A stretch of 64,000 bases of DNA, from contig NZ_CP037423.1 of the NCBI RefSeq assembly GCF_007754155.1, forward strand, positions 2,356,001 through 2,420,000. Direction: 5' to 3'. Under the pieces are notes generated by a model. That model was not told the origin of the DNA. It did not search any database and was given only the letters and a program-made list of their open reading frames with translations. Shown here in pieces: positions 26,363 through 34,844 of this stretch. Made by a program: the position numbers and the translations under genes. How positions within the stretch are numbered: the stretch's first letter is position 1; each line of letters opens with the position of its first letter. This DNA is from Stieleria neptunia. GTDB taxonomy: Bacteria; Planctomycetota; Planctomycetia; Pirellulales; Pirellulaceae.

Positions 26363-27166
26363 ATGTCGCCATACATCGAATTAACGAATTTCGAAGTCTG
26401 CTTGGCGGCGATCTTGATCGTCATCAACGGCATCGTCTCGATCGTGTTGCGGTTGCGACTGGAAAAGACCCTGGCGATCGCGAGTGTTCGCACCGTCGTG
26501 CAGCTTTCGCTGGTCGGATTCGTGTTGTCGTGGGTGTTTCGAGTGGACCGTTGGTACGTCGTTCTGGCGATCGCGTCGGTGATGACGCTGGTCGCCGGCT
26601 TTTCGGCCGCCGATCGCAGCAAACGCAAGTTTCCCGGAATCCGTTTGATCGCCATCACTTCGGTTTGGTCCTGTGCTTGGATCTTGACCGGTTACGTGCT
26701 GTTGTTCGTTTTTCAGGATTTGCCGAAGTGGTACGAACCACAATACGCGATCCCGCTGTTGGGCATGGTGCTGGGCAATACGCTCAACGGGATCTCGGTA
26801 GGGCTGAGCACGCTGACCGAAACACTCGTTCGTTCGCGCGGTCAAGTGGAAACATTGATCGCACTCGGTGCGACACGTTGGGAAGCGGCGGGGGAACCGA
26901 TCCGCGAAGCAGTGCGGACGGGGATGATCCCGATCGTCAACTCGATGATGGTCGTCGGCGTGGTCAGCTTGCCGGGGATGATGACCGGCCAAGTGATTTC
27001 GGGAATGGATCCCGCCCAAGCGGTCCGCTACCAGATCGTGATCATGTTTCTGATCGCCGGCGCCACGGCCCTGGGCACCGTTTCGGTCGTGTTGCTGTCG
27101 GTCCGACGTCTGTTCGACGCGAACCATCGATTTAAATTTGAGATGATTCGGAAAGACGCGTCCTGA
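26363..27166 (+). CDS. fetB: Iron export permease FetB-like (UPF0014)
   Basis: A 267-residue inner-membrane protein with seven or so hydrophobic segments. FetB/UPF0014 hallmarks: LRLEKTLAIASVRTVVQLSLVG, PLLGMVLGNTLNGISVGL, ETLIALGATRWEAAGEPIREAV and SLPGMMTGQVISGMDPAQAVRYQIVIMF. It forms the membrane part of the FetAB transporter with the preceding ATPase. Tandem position and 13-base spacing mean one operon. A family D hairpin after the stop (27237-27310) may terminate it. Confidence 0.93.
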   Translation: MSPYIELTNFEVCLAAILIVINGIVSIVLRLRLEKTLAIASVRTVVQLSLVGFVLSWVFRVDRWYVVLAIASVMTLVAGFSAADRSKRKFPGIRLIAITSVWSCAWILTGYVLLFVFQDLPKWYEPQYAIPLLGMVLGNTLNGISVGLSTLTETLVRSRGQVETLIALGATRWEAAGEPIREAVRTGMIPIVNSMMVVGVVSLPGMMTGQVISGMDPAQAVRYQIVIMFLIAGATALGTVSVVLLSVRRLFDANHRFKFEMIRKDAS

Positions 27167-27236
27167 CGGGCCCCACGAAGAAACCAAGCATCAAAGTGAT
27201 GAAAGCATCTTGCTTGCCTCCCCGGAAGCGTCAGCT

Positions 27237-27310
27237 TCCGGCGGACACAGGGCTGGATTCACGAGTGGGAAGCTGACGCTTCCCGGGTCGCAAGCTGGAA
27301 GCTTACGCCA
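27237..27310. repeat. Dispersed palindromic repeat (family D), complex copy
   Basis: GGAAGCTGACGCTTCC and GCAAGCTGGAAGCTTACGCC sit next to each other, with GGAAGCGTCAGCTTCCGG just before. Similar units occur at 25597-25625 and 41087-41270. Located between the convergent fetB-like and zinc-ribbon genes, so it may act as a terminator for both. Confidence 0.7.
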
Positions 27311-27313
27311 CGG

Positions 27314-27871
27314 TCAGTCGCGATGGACATTTTCCCTGGCAAGTTTCCGTCGCTCATCGAGATACTTCTGGTTGGCCTGCTCGTACGATTCGGCGCGTGA
27401 GTACACCTGAAAGGACATGAACACGCCGAAGACGATGAACACGATTCCGAACAGGGGAAAGATGCTGAAGACACCCGGCGCGCCCATGCGCGATCCCGCG
27501 CCGGTGATCCCGGCCGCCATGATGGTCCAGAACAGACCAAACACGGCCACCATCACGCCGCCGGCGACCGCTCCCGTCTTGGTCGGCAAACTCTGACGGC
27601 CGTGCTTGCCGGTCACCATGTGGGACAGGCGTTCCTGCTGCCAACGGGAGTCCAACTCCTTGATCTCGCTGGAGGACTTGATTTCGGCGACGTCGCGGGC
27701 AATCCGATCGGTCGTCTCTTTTAGCTCGTCCAAGACCGTCGTCGAGTAGCTGTTGCCGACGTGCTCGATGGCCAGTTTTGCCTGACAAAATCCGCAGGTC
27801 GCGAAACGAGCCTTCGCGGGCACGTCCAGCGGGGCACCACAGTGATTGCAGTTGAGCGAGATGACTTTCAT
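27314..27871 (-). CDS. Membrane protein with N-terminal zinc ribbon
   Basis: A 185-residue protein. The N-terminus carries CNHCGAPL and CGFCQAKL (four cysteines, zinc ribbon), followed by a helical coiled-coil-like segment (LKETTDRIARDVAEIKSSSEI) and two membrane helices (GVMVAVFGLFWTIMAAGI; FPLFGIVFIVFGVFMSF). The end is charged (KYLDERRKLAREN). No catalytic motif; the family is common in Planctomycetes and of unknown function. It is convergent with fetB. Confidence 0.8.
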   Translation of the reverse strand: MKVISLNCNHCGAPLDVPAKARFATCGFCQAKLAIEHVGNSYSTTVLDELKETTDRIARDVAEIKSSSEIKELDSRWQQERLSHMVTGKHGRQSLPTKTGAVAGGVMVAVFGLFWTIMAAGITGAGSRMGAPGVFSIFPLFGIVFIVFGVFMSFQVYSRAESYEQANQKYLDERRKLARENVHRD

Positions 27872-27891
27872 GGGCAGGATGGGTGGGAGAA

Positions 27892-27950
27892 AGTGGGATA
27901 GGCTTCCAGCCTGTCAAATCCGCAGTGACAGGATGGAAGCCTATCCCACT
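27892..27950. repeat. Family C palindrome
   Basis: AGTGGGATAGGCTTCCAGCC is followed, after a short loop, by GGAAGCCTATCCCACT, giving a stem of about 17 base pairs. It lies between the stop of the C25 peptidase gene and the start of the zinc-ribbon gene, both on the minus strand, so it could terminate transcription entering from the peptidase gene. Confidence 0.75.
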
Positions 27951-27990
27951 ATTGAAGCACAGATCAGGCGTTCGCGGGGCGCGCCGAGTG

Positions 27991-29718
27991 TTATTTGCTG
28001 GTCGGGCGCACGAAGGTCTTTCCGCCTCCGGCGGCCCAGGTTTCTCGGCCGGCGACGTGCACCCGAATGGCGATCACTCCGCTGCGTTGCTCTGCCAAAG
28101 AAATCGAAAACGTCTTGGGGCGGCCCGCGGAAATCGGTTCCGCCACCCGGGCCAGCGTGATTTCATTCGGATCCGGTTTGGGGCGACCGGGGACCGCCTT
28201 GCGCGTTTCCCCCAAGGGATGATCGAGCATCACGACGCATTTGCCGTCGATCGGACTGGTCACGGTGACTTGAATCGGCGCGCCGGAATCGAAGCCCGTC
28301 GCCGTCTCGACTTCGACCACCGCGGGCGGATGAAGCTTCAGCAGCGGGTCGCCCAACAATCCGTACAGCGCCGCGTGCTCGCTGCGCTCGTCGGCGAGTT
28401 TTGTCCCCGCCGGGCTGACCAACGTGGCGACGGCATCGACCATCGTCCGCAAGGCTCCTTTCTGCGTCGTTTCGTCGTCTGATTCCATCCGCCGGATCGA
28501 AGCCAGCCACGCGGATCCCAAGCGATCGGCCGGTGGCTCGCCATCGGCGCCCTGGCCGTAGATCGAATCGATCAAGCCCAGCGTCAACGACGCATTGCCG
28601 TAGGGCATGGTCACTCGATTTCCGGCGATGACCGCAATCGGACCGCACTCGTGTAACAGCAAACGCTCGGCAAAACTGTCGACGCCGGCGTCGATGGCCC
28701 CGGTGAAACAGCACAGCAAGACCGCGATCGGCGCGTTGGCGGGATCGCATTTCAGGTTAGCGATCGAATTGCCGTCCAGCACCGGAATACCCGTCGGACC
28801 GCTGGGGACGCTGTCCAGTCGATCGACCATGCCGTGTCCGGCGTAGACCCAGAACCGACAGCCCTGGGTGTAGCGCTCGGTCACCGATTCGGTAAATCGC
28901 TTGCGGGGATAAAATAAATGACCGGGGCTGCCGTAGGTCACACTGGTGCGAACCGGAATCGGTAGCGAAGCGGTCACCATCATTCGCGTGACCGACTCGA
29001 TCGCAGAATCAGCCAACATGCCGAAGCCGCCGACGCCGCCGACCAATTGAACGCGCTCGCGCCAGAGCGAAAAATTGCGACTGGCCTCATAAGCCTTGAT
29101 CCGCCGAATCATGTCGCGCAGTTGATCCGGGGTATCGATCGGCAGTCGACCGACCGACACATCGGCTCGGCCGTCGGAATCAAAGTCGCTGTAGAGATAA
29201 TCGGTCGCCATCGTCGGTGTGCTGCCGAACTTGGCGCTGACCGTGGTGGCGACATAATGCATCGGCACCTGCTTGCGAGTGTCCGCGGCCGAACCGATCA
29301 CCGGCGCGTCACCGACCAACAATAGAAATCGATCGGTTGGAAGGGCGCGCCGACGGATCGACGTCAACAATTCGCCGGCGGTCGATTTGGAATCGATCAC
29401 GCGCACGGCGATGCCCTGCGACCGACGATACTCGATCCATGCTTCGAGCGGCTGGCGAAAGTCAGAGGGACAAACGACCAGCGCGGTTTCGGCCGGTTCG
29501 GGGTCCGCAGCGGGAGCGGTCGGCATCACGATGAACGTCAGTGCGGCGACGCACGCGAACGCAATCGGCCAACGTCGCCGCTCACTCGTTGGGGGCGTGC
29601 AGTTTTCGAAGTCACCCTCCTGGCAGGAGGGTCGAGCAAAGCGAGGGGAGGTCGAACGGGCAATCGCCGCTTTCACTGCACCGATGATCGACTCGATTAT
29701 TTTGACCGTTGGCCGCAT
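27991..29718 (-). CDS. Peptidase C25 (gingipain-type) family exported protein
   Basis: A 575-residue protein from the ATG at 29718 (MRPTVKIIESIIGAVK). The signal-like stretch RRRWPIAFACVAALTFIVMP begins only about 45 residues in, because a dispersed family F repeat contributes in-frame codons there (29605-29662). The C25 core follows: FLLLVGDAPVIG, TDYLYSDFDSDGRADVSVGRLP, catalytic His in VYAGHGMVDR and catalytic Cys in LLCCFTGAIDAG, the His-Cys dyad of gingipains. C25 enzymes are secreted cysteine endopeptidases. The C-terminal 100 residues are beta-rich. The true start is uncertain. Confidence 0.85.
   Translation of the reverse strand: MRPTVKIIESIIGAVKAAIARSTSPRFARPSCQEGDFENCTPPTSERRRWPIAFACVAALTFIVMPTAPAADPEPAETALVVCPSDFRQPLEAWIEYRRSQGIAVRVIDSKSTAGELLTSIRRRALPTDRFLLLVGDAPVIGSAADTRKQVPMHYVATTVSAKFGSTPTMATDYLYSDFDSDGRADVSVGRLPIDTPDQLRDMIRRIKAYEASRNFSLWRERVQLVGGVGGFGMLADSAIESVTRMMVTASLPIPVRTSVTYGSPGHLFYPRKRFTESVTERYTQGCRFWVYAGHGMVDRLDSVPSGPTGIPVLDGNSIANLKCDPANAPIAVLLCCFTGAIDAGVDSFAERLLLHECGPIAVIAGNRVTMPYGNASLTLGLIDSIYGQGADGEPPADRLGSAWLASIRRMESDDETTQKGALRTMVDAVATLVSPAGTKLADERSEHAALYGLLGDPLLKLHPPAVVEVETATGFDSGAPIQVTVTSPIDGKCVVMLDHPLGETRKAVPGRPKPDPNEITLARVAEPISAGRPKTFSISLAEQRSGVIAIRVHVAGRETWAAGGGKTFVRPTSK
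29605..29662. repeat. Dispersed repeat (family F) inside the N-terminal coding region of the C25 gene
   Basis: CGAAGTCACCCTCCTGGCAG plus AGGGTCGAGCAAAGCGAGGG and GAGGTCGAACG. The same sequence appears in inverted form next to the second insertion element (51449-51500), where it is intergenic. Here it lies in the presumptive N-terminal codons of the peptidase (FARPSCQEGDF). Confidence 0.75.
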
Positions 29719-29750
29719 CGACAATCCTGCCTTTCCGTTCTGTAATGCGT

Positions 29751-29855
29751 GTGGGATAGGCGTCCCGCCCGTCAAACCAGACAATTCGTCAACCAGACAA
29801 TTCGTCAACCAGACGATTCAACGATCGACCATGACAGGCTGGAAGCCTATCCCAC
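29751..29855. repeat. Family C inverted pair with internal direct repeats
   Basis: GTGGGATAGGCGTCCC opens and GGAAGCCTATCCCAC closes the element. The spacer holds three near copies of CCAGACAATTCGTCAA. It lies between the divergent C25 and pdxA genes, so both promoters must be in or beside it. Confidence 0.7.
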
Positions 29856-29914
29856 GACGTCGTCGTGTTCTCGACCCGCTATCTCAACCAATTCCCCAGG
29901 AAAACGCTAGTCCA

Positions 29915-30961
29915 ATGTCTGATCCGTCGCCATCGGGAGCCCCGTCCGTCCACCGTGACAAACCCCGTTTGGCGATCACCGTCGGCGACGCAGCCGGGGT
30001 CGGACCGGAACTGGCCTTGGCCTGTGCGGCCGAAGCATCGGTCCGCAGCCGATGCCATCCTATTCTAGTCGGCCCTGCTGCGATCCTGGGAAAGCTTGCG
30101 GCGATGCGCGGTCTAGAGCTGCCACCACAGATCTCGATCGAGCAACTGGCCGGATCCGGGCCGGTTCCGCCGTCGGGGTTGCTCGATTGCGGTGACGTGC
30201 CTCTGGAATCCTTCGTGCCCGGCAGTTTTTCGCGAGATACGGGACTGGCGTCGTTTTCCGCGGTCGATCTGGCCATCTCAGAAACCTCGGCCGGCCATTT
30301 CGACGCCATCGTCACCGGCCCGATTCAGAAAGAAGCGTGGCACGCCGCCGAGACGGGTTATTTGGGGCACACCGAACTATTGGCCGATCGCACCCACACG
30401 CGTGAATTTTGCATGATGTTGTCCGGTCAAGCCTGCTCGACGGTGCTGGCGACCATCCACGTGCCGCTGGCCGATGTGGTCACGACGCTGACCGTTCCGC
30501 TGATCGCGCGGGCGATCCGGCTGGGCGGATCGGCGCTGGAAAAACGGTTCGGGCGGCCGCCGCGGATCACGGTATTGGGGCTGAACCCCCACGCCGGTGA
30601 AAACGGATTGTTGAGCCATGGCGAGGAGGACACCTTGATTCGCCCGGCGATCGAGTTGATTCGCGAGGAATGCGAAACCGAGAACCGAAATTGGCAGATC
30701 AGCGGCCCCGTCCCGCCCGACACCGCCTTCACGCCGGCGATGCGAGCCGAAACCGACGTCCATATCTGTATGTATCATGACCAGGGTCTGATTCCGTTGA
30801 AGGCATTGTCGTTCGACGACGCCGTCAACATCACGCTGGGGTTGCCGATCGTTCGCACCAGCGTCGATCACGGCACGGCGATGGATCTTGCCTGGAAAGG
30901 AACGGCCAGTCCCAATAGTATGCGGTCGGCGATCGACCGCGCGATCGAGTTGTGTCGGTAG
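29915..30961 (+). CDS. pdxA: 4-hydroxythreonine-4-phosphate dehydrogenase PdxA
   Basis: A 348-residue enzyme starting MSDPSPSGAPSVHRDKPRLAI at the ATG at 29915; the frame is open further 5' but that part is not family-like. PdxA signatures: ITVGDAAGVGPELAL, TGPIQKEAWHAAETGYLGHT (His ligand) and MYHDQGLIPLKAL (metal ligand), then LPIVRTSVDHGTAMDLAWKG. It oxidises 4-phosphohydroxy-L-threonine with NAD+ in pyridoxal-5'-phosphate synthesis (DXP-dependent route) in the cytoplasm. No other pdx gene is nearby. Confidence 0.96.
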   Translation: MSDPSPSGAPSVHRDKPRLAITVGDAAGVGPELALACAAEASVRSRCHPILVGPAAILGKLAAMRGLELPPQISIEQLAGSGPVPPSGLLDCGDVPLESFVPGSFSRDTGLASFSAVDLAISETSAGHFDAIVTGPIQKEAWHAAETGYLGHTELLADRTHTREFCMMLSGQACSTVLATIHVPLADVVTTLTVPLIARAIRLGGSALEKRFGRPPRITVLGLNPHAGENGLLSHGEEDTLIRPAIELIREECETENRNWQISGPVPPDTAFTPAMRAETDVHICMYHDQGLIPLKALSFDDAVNITLGLPIVRTSVDHGTAMDLAWKGTASPNSMRSAIDRAIELCR

Positions 30962-31034
30962 GGCTATGTCAACTTTTTAACTCAGGGTGAGCCAGACGGC
31001 TCGCCGCCAATGCCGCTTACTTTGCGTCTGAAGG

Positions 31035-31106
31035 TGTTAGCGGAACGGCGCGAGCCGTCCGGTTTCAGCGTGAAAGACCGGAGGGCTCGCGCCCAATACC
31101 GCTAAC
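31035..31106. repeat. Family B palindromic repeat
   Basis: GTTAGCGGAACGGCGCGAGC and CGTCCGGT pair with AGACCGGAGGGCTCGCGCC and CCGCTAAC at the other end. Copies recur at 12165-12235 (inverted, interrupted by family A), 47130-47193 and twice at 58850-59018. Confidence 0.8.
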
Positions 31107-31170
31107 AAAGACATACCGCTTGGCGTTAAAGTAAGTGGCATGGGGCGATGCCAGGCTGAAGCCTCTCTCA

Positions 31171-31500
31171 CAAGGGGTTCTTCGCGGATTTTAGTGGCTG
31201 CTCTCGGATACTCGGGGAAGGTTTTTTGAGGGATGACTGCGATGTCCGATGGTTCTGTTCGGTCTGATGGCGAAGCCAGCTGTAGCGGAGACGGGCTCTG
31301 CGGAGGAGCAACCCGCCTAGGAATCACCTGGTCTGCGATGCGGCGAAGGTGCTTCGTGCCCTCCACCGGCCCGCGTCGCCGGAGGGGCGTTTGAACCGAG
31401 CGGTTGTCGTCCAACACCCATTCGGACATCGCCGCAATGCCTCAAAAAACCTGGGTCCTGGGTGATTAGCCATTAAAATCCACGAAGAACCCTCACAAGG
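31171..31500. mobile_element. Candidate MITE: 330-base segment with about 85-base imperfect terminal inverted repeats
   Basis: The left arm reads TTCTTCGCGGATTTTAGTGG, GGTTTTTTGAGG, CGATGTCCGA; reading the opposite strand from 31500 gives TTCTTCGTGGATTTTAATGG, GGTTTTTTGAGG, CGATGTCCGA at the same spacing. The central roughly 160 bases show no coding. This is the layout of a non-autonomous element or a decayed insertion sequence; no target duplication was confirmed and no transposase is present. Confidence 0.5.
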
Positions 31501-31518
31501 AAAACACGGTAAGAGCGG

Positions 31519-33162
31519 TTGAACGCCGAGACATCAACAAGCGACATGCCAGGAAGTCACCACCGGTCGGTTTGGATCGCGGTCGCCGAGGTCGCTGCGC
31601 TGCTGGTATTGTTTTTGATTTACGCCGGCGACCCAGCTCCGGCGGTCAACGAAGCCCACTATCTGGTCAAGGCCAAGAACTTTTGGGATCCCACGTTCTG
31701 CTCGGGCGATCTGTTTGCGGCCTCGGGAAAGGCACACACGACGTTCTATTGGACCTTCGGCGCGCTCACCCAAGTCGTCTCGCTCGGGGCAACGGCCTGG
31801 ATCGGACGCCTGGTCGGTTGGCTGATGCTGGCGATCGGATTGCTGCGATGTGGTCACCGCTTCGGTCTGCCCGCGTTTGCTTCGCTCGGTGTCGCGGTCC
31901 TGTGGTTGGTCGGGATCGAATACGGCAATTTGGCCGGCGAGTGGGTCGTCGGCGGGATCGAAGCCAAGGTGCCGGCGTATGGGTTGGTGCTGATGGGGAT
32001 CGCCGAGGTGGCGCGGCGAAATTGGTCGCGCGGCTGGATCTGGTTCGGCGCCGCGTCGGCGTTTCACGTGTTGACCGGCGGCTGGGCGGTGATCGCCGCG
32101 GCCGTCGCCTTTGGGGTGACCGAACGCTGGTTCAATCAATCCGATCGGCCGCCCGTTCGATTCTTCAGCGTCGGGCTATTTGTCGGCGGAGCCCTGTCGT
32201 TGTTCGGATTGCTGCCGGCGATCAGTTTGACCCTTGGTGCGACGGCCGAACAGAGTGCGGAGGCGGCCAGGATCTACAGCTACATGAGGATCCGACATCA
32301 TTTGCTTCCCGGTGATTTTCCGATGCGCTGGTTCGTCCGCCACGGTGTCTTGGCGATCGGATTGTTGCTGTTGGCCTATCGCGGGCGGCCGACGGCTGCA
32401 CAACGGCGCGTGATTTGGATCGGCGTCGGAGCGCTGGGGATCGCCGGCTGCGGATTATTGGTCGGAGCCCTTCCGGCGGTGATGCCGGACTTGGCGGCCA
32501 AATTGTTGCGTTACTATTGGTTCCGGCTGAGTGATGCGATCGTGCCGCTGGTGCTGGCGCTGTGGTTGATGCAGTGGGTGGTGTCATGGAAATCGGCTGC
32601 ACCCGCTGCACTTGCACGCGGACTCTCCGTGTTGGCACTACTGGTCGCGACCGGGTTGTTTCTGGGATCGGCGTGGCAGCGGAACCGAATCGGCGTCCCA
32701 CCGTCGACCAGCCATCGTCTGTTGGGGGTGGACTTGAATGCCGATGCCGAGCGACAGCAACGCTCGCACATGGATTGGGTTGCCGTCTGTGACTGGGTGC
32801 GGGTTTCGATGCCCCGCGATGAGATCTTTTTGACGCCCCGACACCAGCAAACGTTCAAGTGGTATGCGGCCCGCGCGGAGGTTGCCAATTGGAAGGATGT
32901 GCCGCAGGATGCCAAGTCGTTGCTTCAGTGGAGAGACCGGTTTGATGACATCTTCCCCAAACGAACCGGTGCGATCGCCTTGAATTCCGTGCGGGTCCCG
33001 ATCAGCTATGCGAAACTGCGGGCGTACCGCCAGCGGTATGGCGTGCGATTCATGATCGTCGACAACCGCATCGCGACCAAGCGTTTGCCCTTGGTCAAGA
33101 TCTACCCGGTCGATGGTCAGCAGAACGAGACCTACAGCGTCTACGAGCTGCCGTACAACTGA
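31519..33162 (+). CDS. Polytopic membrane protein of unknown function (GT-C/DUF-type)
   Basis: A 547-residue protein (TTG start at 31519; ATG at 31546 is an alternative). About nine to ten hydrophobic helices fill residues 20-400, followed by a soluble C-terminal domain of roughly 130 residues. Early loop residues KAKNFWDPTFCSGDLFAASG and HTTFYWTFGAL resemble the first periplasmic loop of GT-C-type membrane proteins, and the C-terminal part (CDWVRVSMPRDEIFLTPRHQ) looks like the soluble end of such proteins. I cannot name the family; a lipid-linked-sugar-type glycosyltransferase fold is a possibility only. It stands alone between repeat-rich gaps. Confidence 0.75.
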   Translation: MNAETSTSDMPGSHHRSVWIAVAEVAALLVLFLIYAGDPAPAVNEAHYLVKAKNFWDPTFCSGDLFAASGKAHTTFYWTFGALTQVVSLGATAWIGRLVGWLMLAIGLLRCGHRFGLPAFASLGVAVLWLVGIEYGNLAGEWVVGGIEAKVPAYGLVLMGIAEVARRNWSRGWIWFGAASAFHVLTGGWAVIAAAVAFGVTERWFNQSDRPPVRFFSVGLFVGGALSLFGLLPAISLTLGATAEQSAEAARIYSYMRIRHHLLPGDFPMRWFVRHGVLAIGLLLLAYRGRPTAAQRRVIWIGVGALGIAGCGLLVGALPAVMPDLAAKLLRYYWFRLSDAIVPLVLALWLMQWVVSWKSAAPAALARGLSVLALLVATGLFLGSAWQRNRIGVPPSTSHRLLGVDLNADAERQQRSHMDWVAVCDWVRVSMPRDEIFLTPRHQQTFKWYAARAEVANWKDVPQDAKSLLQWRDRFDDIFPKRTGAIALNSVRVPISYAKLRAYRQRYGVRFMIVDNRIATKRLPLVKIYPVDGQQNETYSVYELPYN

Positions 33163-33192
33163 GACCGTTGTCGATCCCAGCGGGACGCGTCA

Positions 33193-33310
33193 CGGGCTGT
33201 CGATTGAGTGAGCCGCGACGCGTAAGCGGCCGGGCATTTCGGTGCCCGCCCGAGGCCTTACGGCCAGCGGCTCACGATTGACTCCGCAGATCCCGATTCA
33301 ATCGACAAGC
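33193..33310. repeat. Family A palindromic repeat, copy 2
   Basis: Outer arms CGGGCTGTCGATTGA and TCAATCGAC enclose the inner hairpin GTGAGCCGCGACGCGTAAGC / CTTACGGCCAGCGGCTCAC. It lies between the membrane protein and the lipoprotein gene. It is one of four copies (12221-12345, 34711-34822, 47013-47130). Confidence 0.8.
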
Positions 33311-33447
33311 TGGTCAGCGAGCGGCGCGTTGCCCATGCGATTCACCCACCCGCGCCAACGTAAGTGGTGTTGAATCACCGGCCGCGGGCCTGATCGGTTA
33401 TCCTGTGGGATTCATCCACCACATTTAACTCTTTCTGGAGTCCGGCA

Positions 33448-34683
33448 GTGCGCGATAGAGATCGGTCAAAATTCATCACCGTGGTATTGCTGCTCGCCGT
33501 GATTGCCGGATGCAATAAGCCAGCGACGCAATCGAGCACCGCACCCCAGCCGAGGACGCTGGAGGAGATCACAACGGATGACGGTTCGGTGGTGTCCGAT
33601 ATCAGCAGTGAGGAAGCGGACCAATTCGCCGCACAGTGGCAGCAAGCGGTTGAGCAAAATGATTCCGCGGCCGCGACCGAATTGATCGACTGGACCTCGA
33701 TTTTCGATCGTGCCCTGGAGGGATTCGACGTGGATCCTCGATTCCGATCCGGCTTTCACCAGGGGGCCAGTCAAGCGGTCAAGAATCTGGTCGGCGTGAT
33801 TCATCAGAGTAGCCGAAACGGTGGATCGTACCGCCTGGTCCACTCGGTGCAACGCGGCAAGACGCAGCATGTGGTGATGCGATTGTTGACCGATGATGGC
33901 GGGACCAATTATCACGATTTCCAACTGGCTCGTAAAAACGGCAAGGTCGTGGGCGAGCATTTTTTCATCGCGATGACCGGTGAATCGTTTGGTGATTCGC
34001 TCCGAACGAACGTCGCCGCCGTCATCCAAAGTCAAAATTCGGTCCTCTCGCGATTGTCGGGGACGGCCAAGGCCGAGATGGAGAATCTGAGCAAACAACA
34101 GGAGATGTCGACTGCCGTCCAGCAGGGAGATTACCAACGGGCACTGCAGATCTATGAGGAGCTGCCCGCCAAGATTCAACAGATGAAACTGCCGATGCTG
34201 TTTCGAGTCATGTCGCTGGCCGAGGGTGACTATGACGTTTACGTCGACGCGATCAACGCGTATTCCGAGCGGTTCCCCAACGACGCCTGCTTGGGGCTGA
34301 TCACGTTGGACGCGGCGGGAATCAAAGAAGATGAAGCGCTGTTGCTGAAATCTTATGACTCGATCCAAAAATGGACCGGTGGCGATCCCTATTTGACCAC
34401 GTTGGTCGCCGGGGTGCGGGCTACATTCGGGGCAACCGACGAGGCTCAGAAGATGCTCGAAACGGTCGACGTCGACGCCCTCGGGTTGGCCGGCGCCCAC
34501 GATTTTGCGTTGACCGTGTCCCTGGCGAGCGATGATCATGAATCCACGCTGCACCATTTGGCGGCGCTGCGCGATCAATACGGCTACGAGTTCTCCGATC
34601 TGGCGGCGGTCGAAGATTTCAAACGCTTTGCCGCCTCGCCGGCCTATCAGCAATGGCTGGAAGGAAACACGGCCGGACAGTGA
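33448..34683 (+). CDS. Lipoprotein with helical repeat region, unknown function
   Basis: A 411-residue protein starting with GTG at 33448. Signal MRDRDRSKFITVVLLLAVIAGC ends in a lipobox (VIAGC), so it is a lipid-anchored envelope protein. A central region could be an NTF2- or TPR-like helix set (YQRALQIYEELPAKIQQM; YSERFPNDACLGL; DEAQKMLETVDVDALG). No enzyme motif is seen. It may act as a scaffold; that is inference. Flanked on both sides by family A repeats, which is unusual. Confidence 0.75.
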   Translation: MRDRDRSKFITVVLLLAVIAGCNKPATQSSTAPQPRTLEEITTDDGSVVSDISSEEADQFAAQWQQAVEQNDSAAATELIDWTSIFDRALEGFDVDPRFRSGFHQGASQAVKNLVGVIHQSSRNGGSYRLVHSVQRGKTQHVVMRLLTDDGGTNYHDFQLARKNGKVVGEHFFIAMTGESFGDSLRTNVAAVIQSQNSVLSRLSGTAKAEMENLSKQQEMSTAVQQGDYQRALQIYEELPAKIQQMKLPMLFRVMSLAEGDYDVYVDAINAYSERFPNDACLGLITLDAAGIKEDEALLLKSYDSIQKWTGGDPYLTTLVAGVRATFGATDEAQKMLETVDVDALGLAGAHDFALTVSLASDDHESTLHHLAALRDQYGYEFSDLAAVEDFKRFAASPAYQQWLEGNTAGQ

Positions 34684-34710
34684 CGCCGTGTCAGCGGGAC
34701 GCGTCTCGGT

Positions 34711-34822
34711 CTGTTGATTGAGTGAGCCGCGACGCGTAAGCGGCCGGGCATTTCGGCGCCCGCCCGAGGCCTTACGGCCAGCGGCTCACCATTGACTCGG
34801 CAGATCCCGATTCGATCGACAC
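34711..34822. repeat. Family A palindromic repeat, copy 3
   Basis: GTTGATTGAGTGAGCCGCG ... GCGGCTCACCATTGACTC and GATCGACAC, as in copy 2, lying between the convergent lipoprotein and serine hydrolase genes, where it could act as a two-way terminator. Confidence 0.8.
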
Positions 34823-34844
34823 GCTCGTCAGCGAGCGGCATGCG

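Larger units (their letters stand above)
30962..31518. other. Gap holding a family B repeat and a candidate MITE
   Basis: 557 bases without a convincing gene. It contains a family B palindrome at 31035-31106 and, from 31171 to 31500, a segment with long imperfect inverted arms described separately. One minus-strand open frame of 130 codons crosses the gap but its translation is Pro/Arg-rich and out of step with both repeats, so it is not reported as a gene. Confidence 0.6.

Noticed and set aside
31037..31429. Minus-strand 130-codon open frame across the repeat and MITE arms
   Set aside because: Translation is low-complexity, mixes repeat and inverted-arm sequence and has no family resemblance; likely chance frame.
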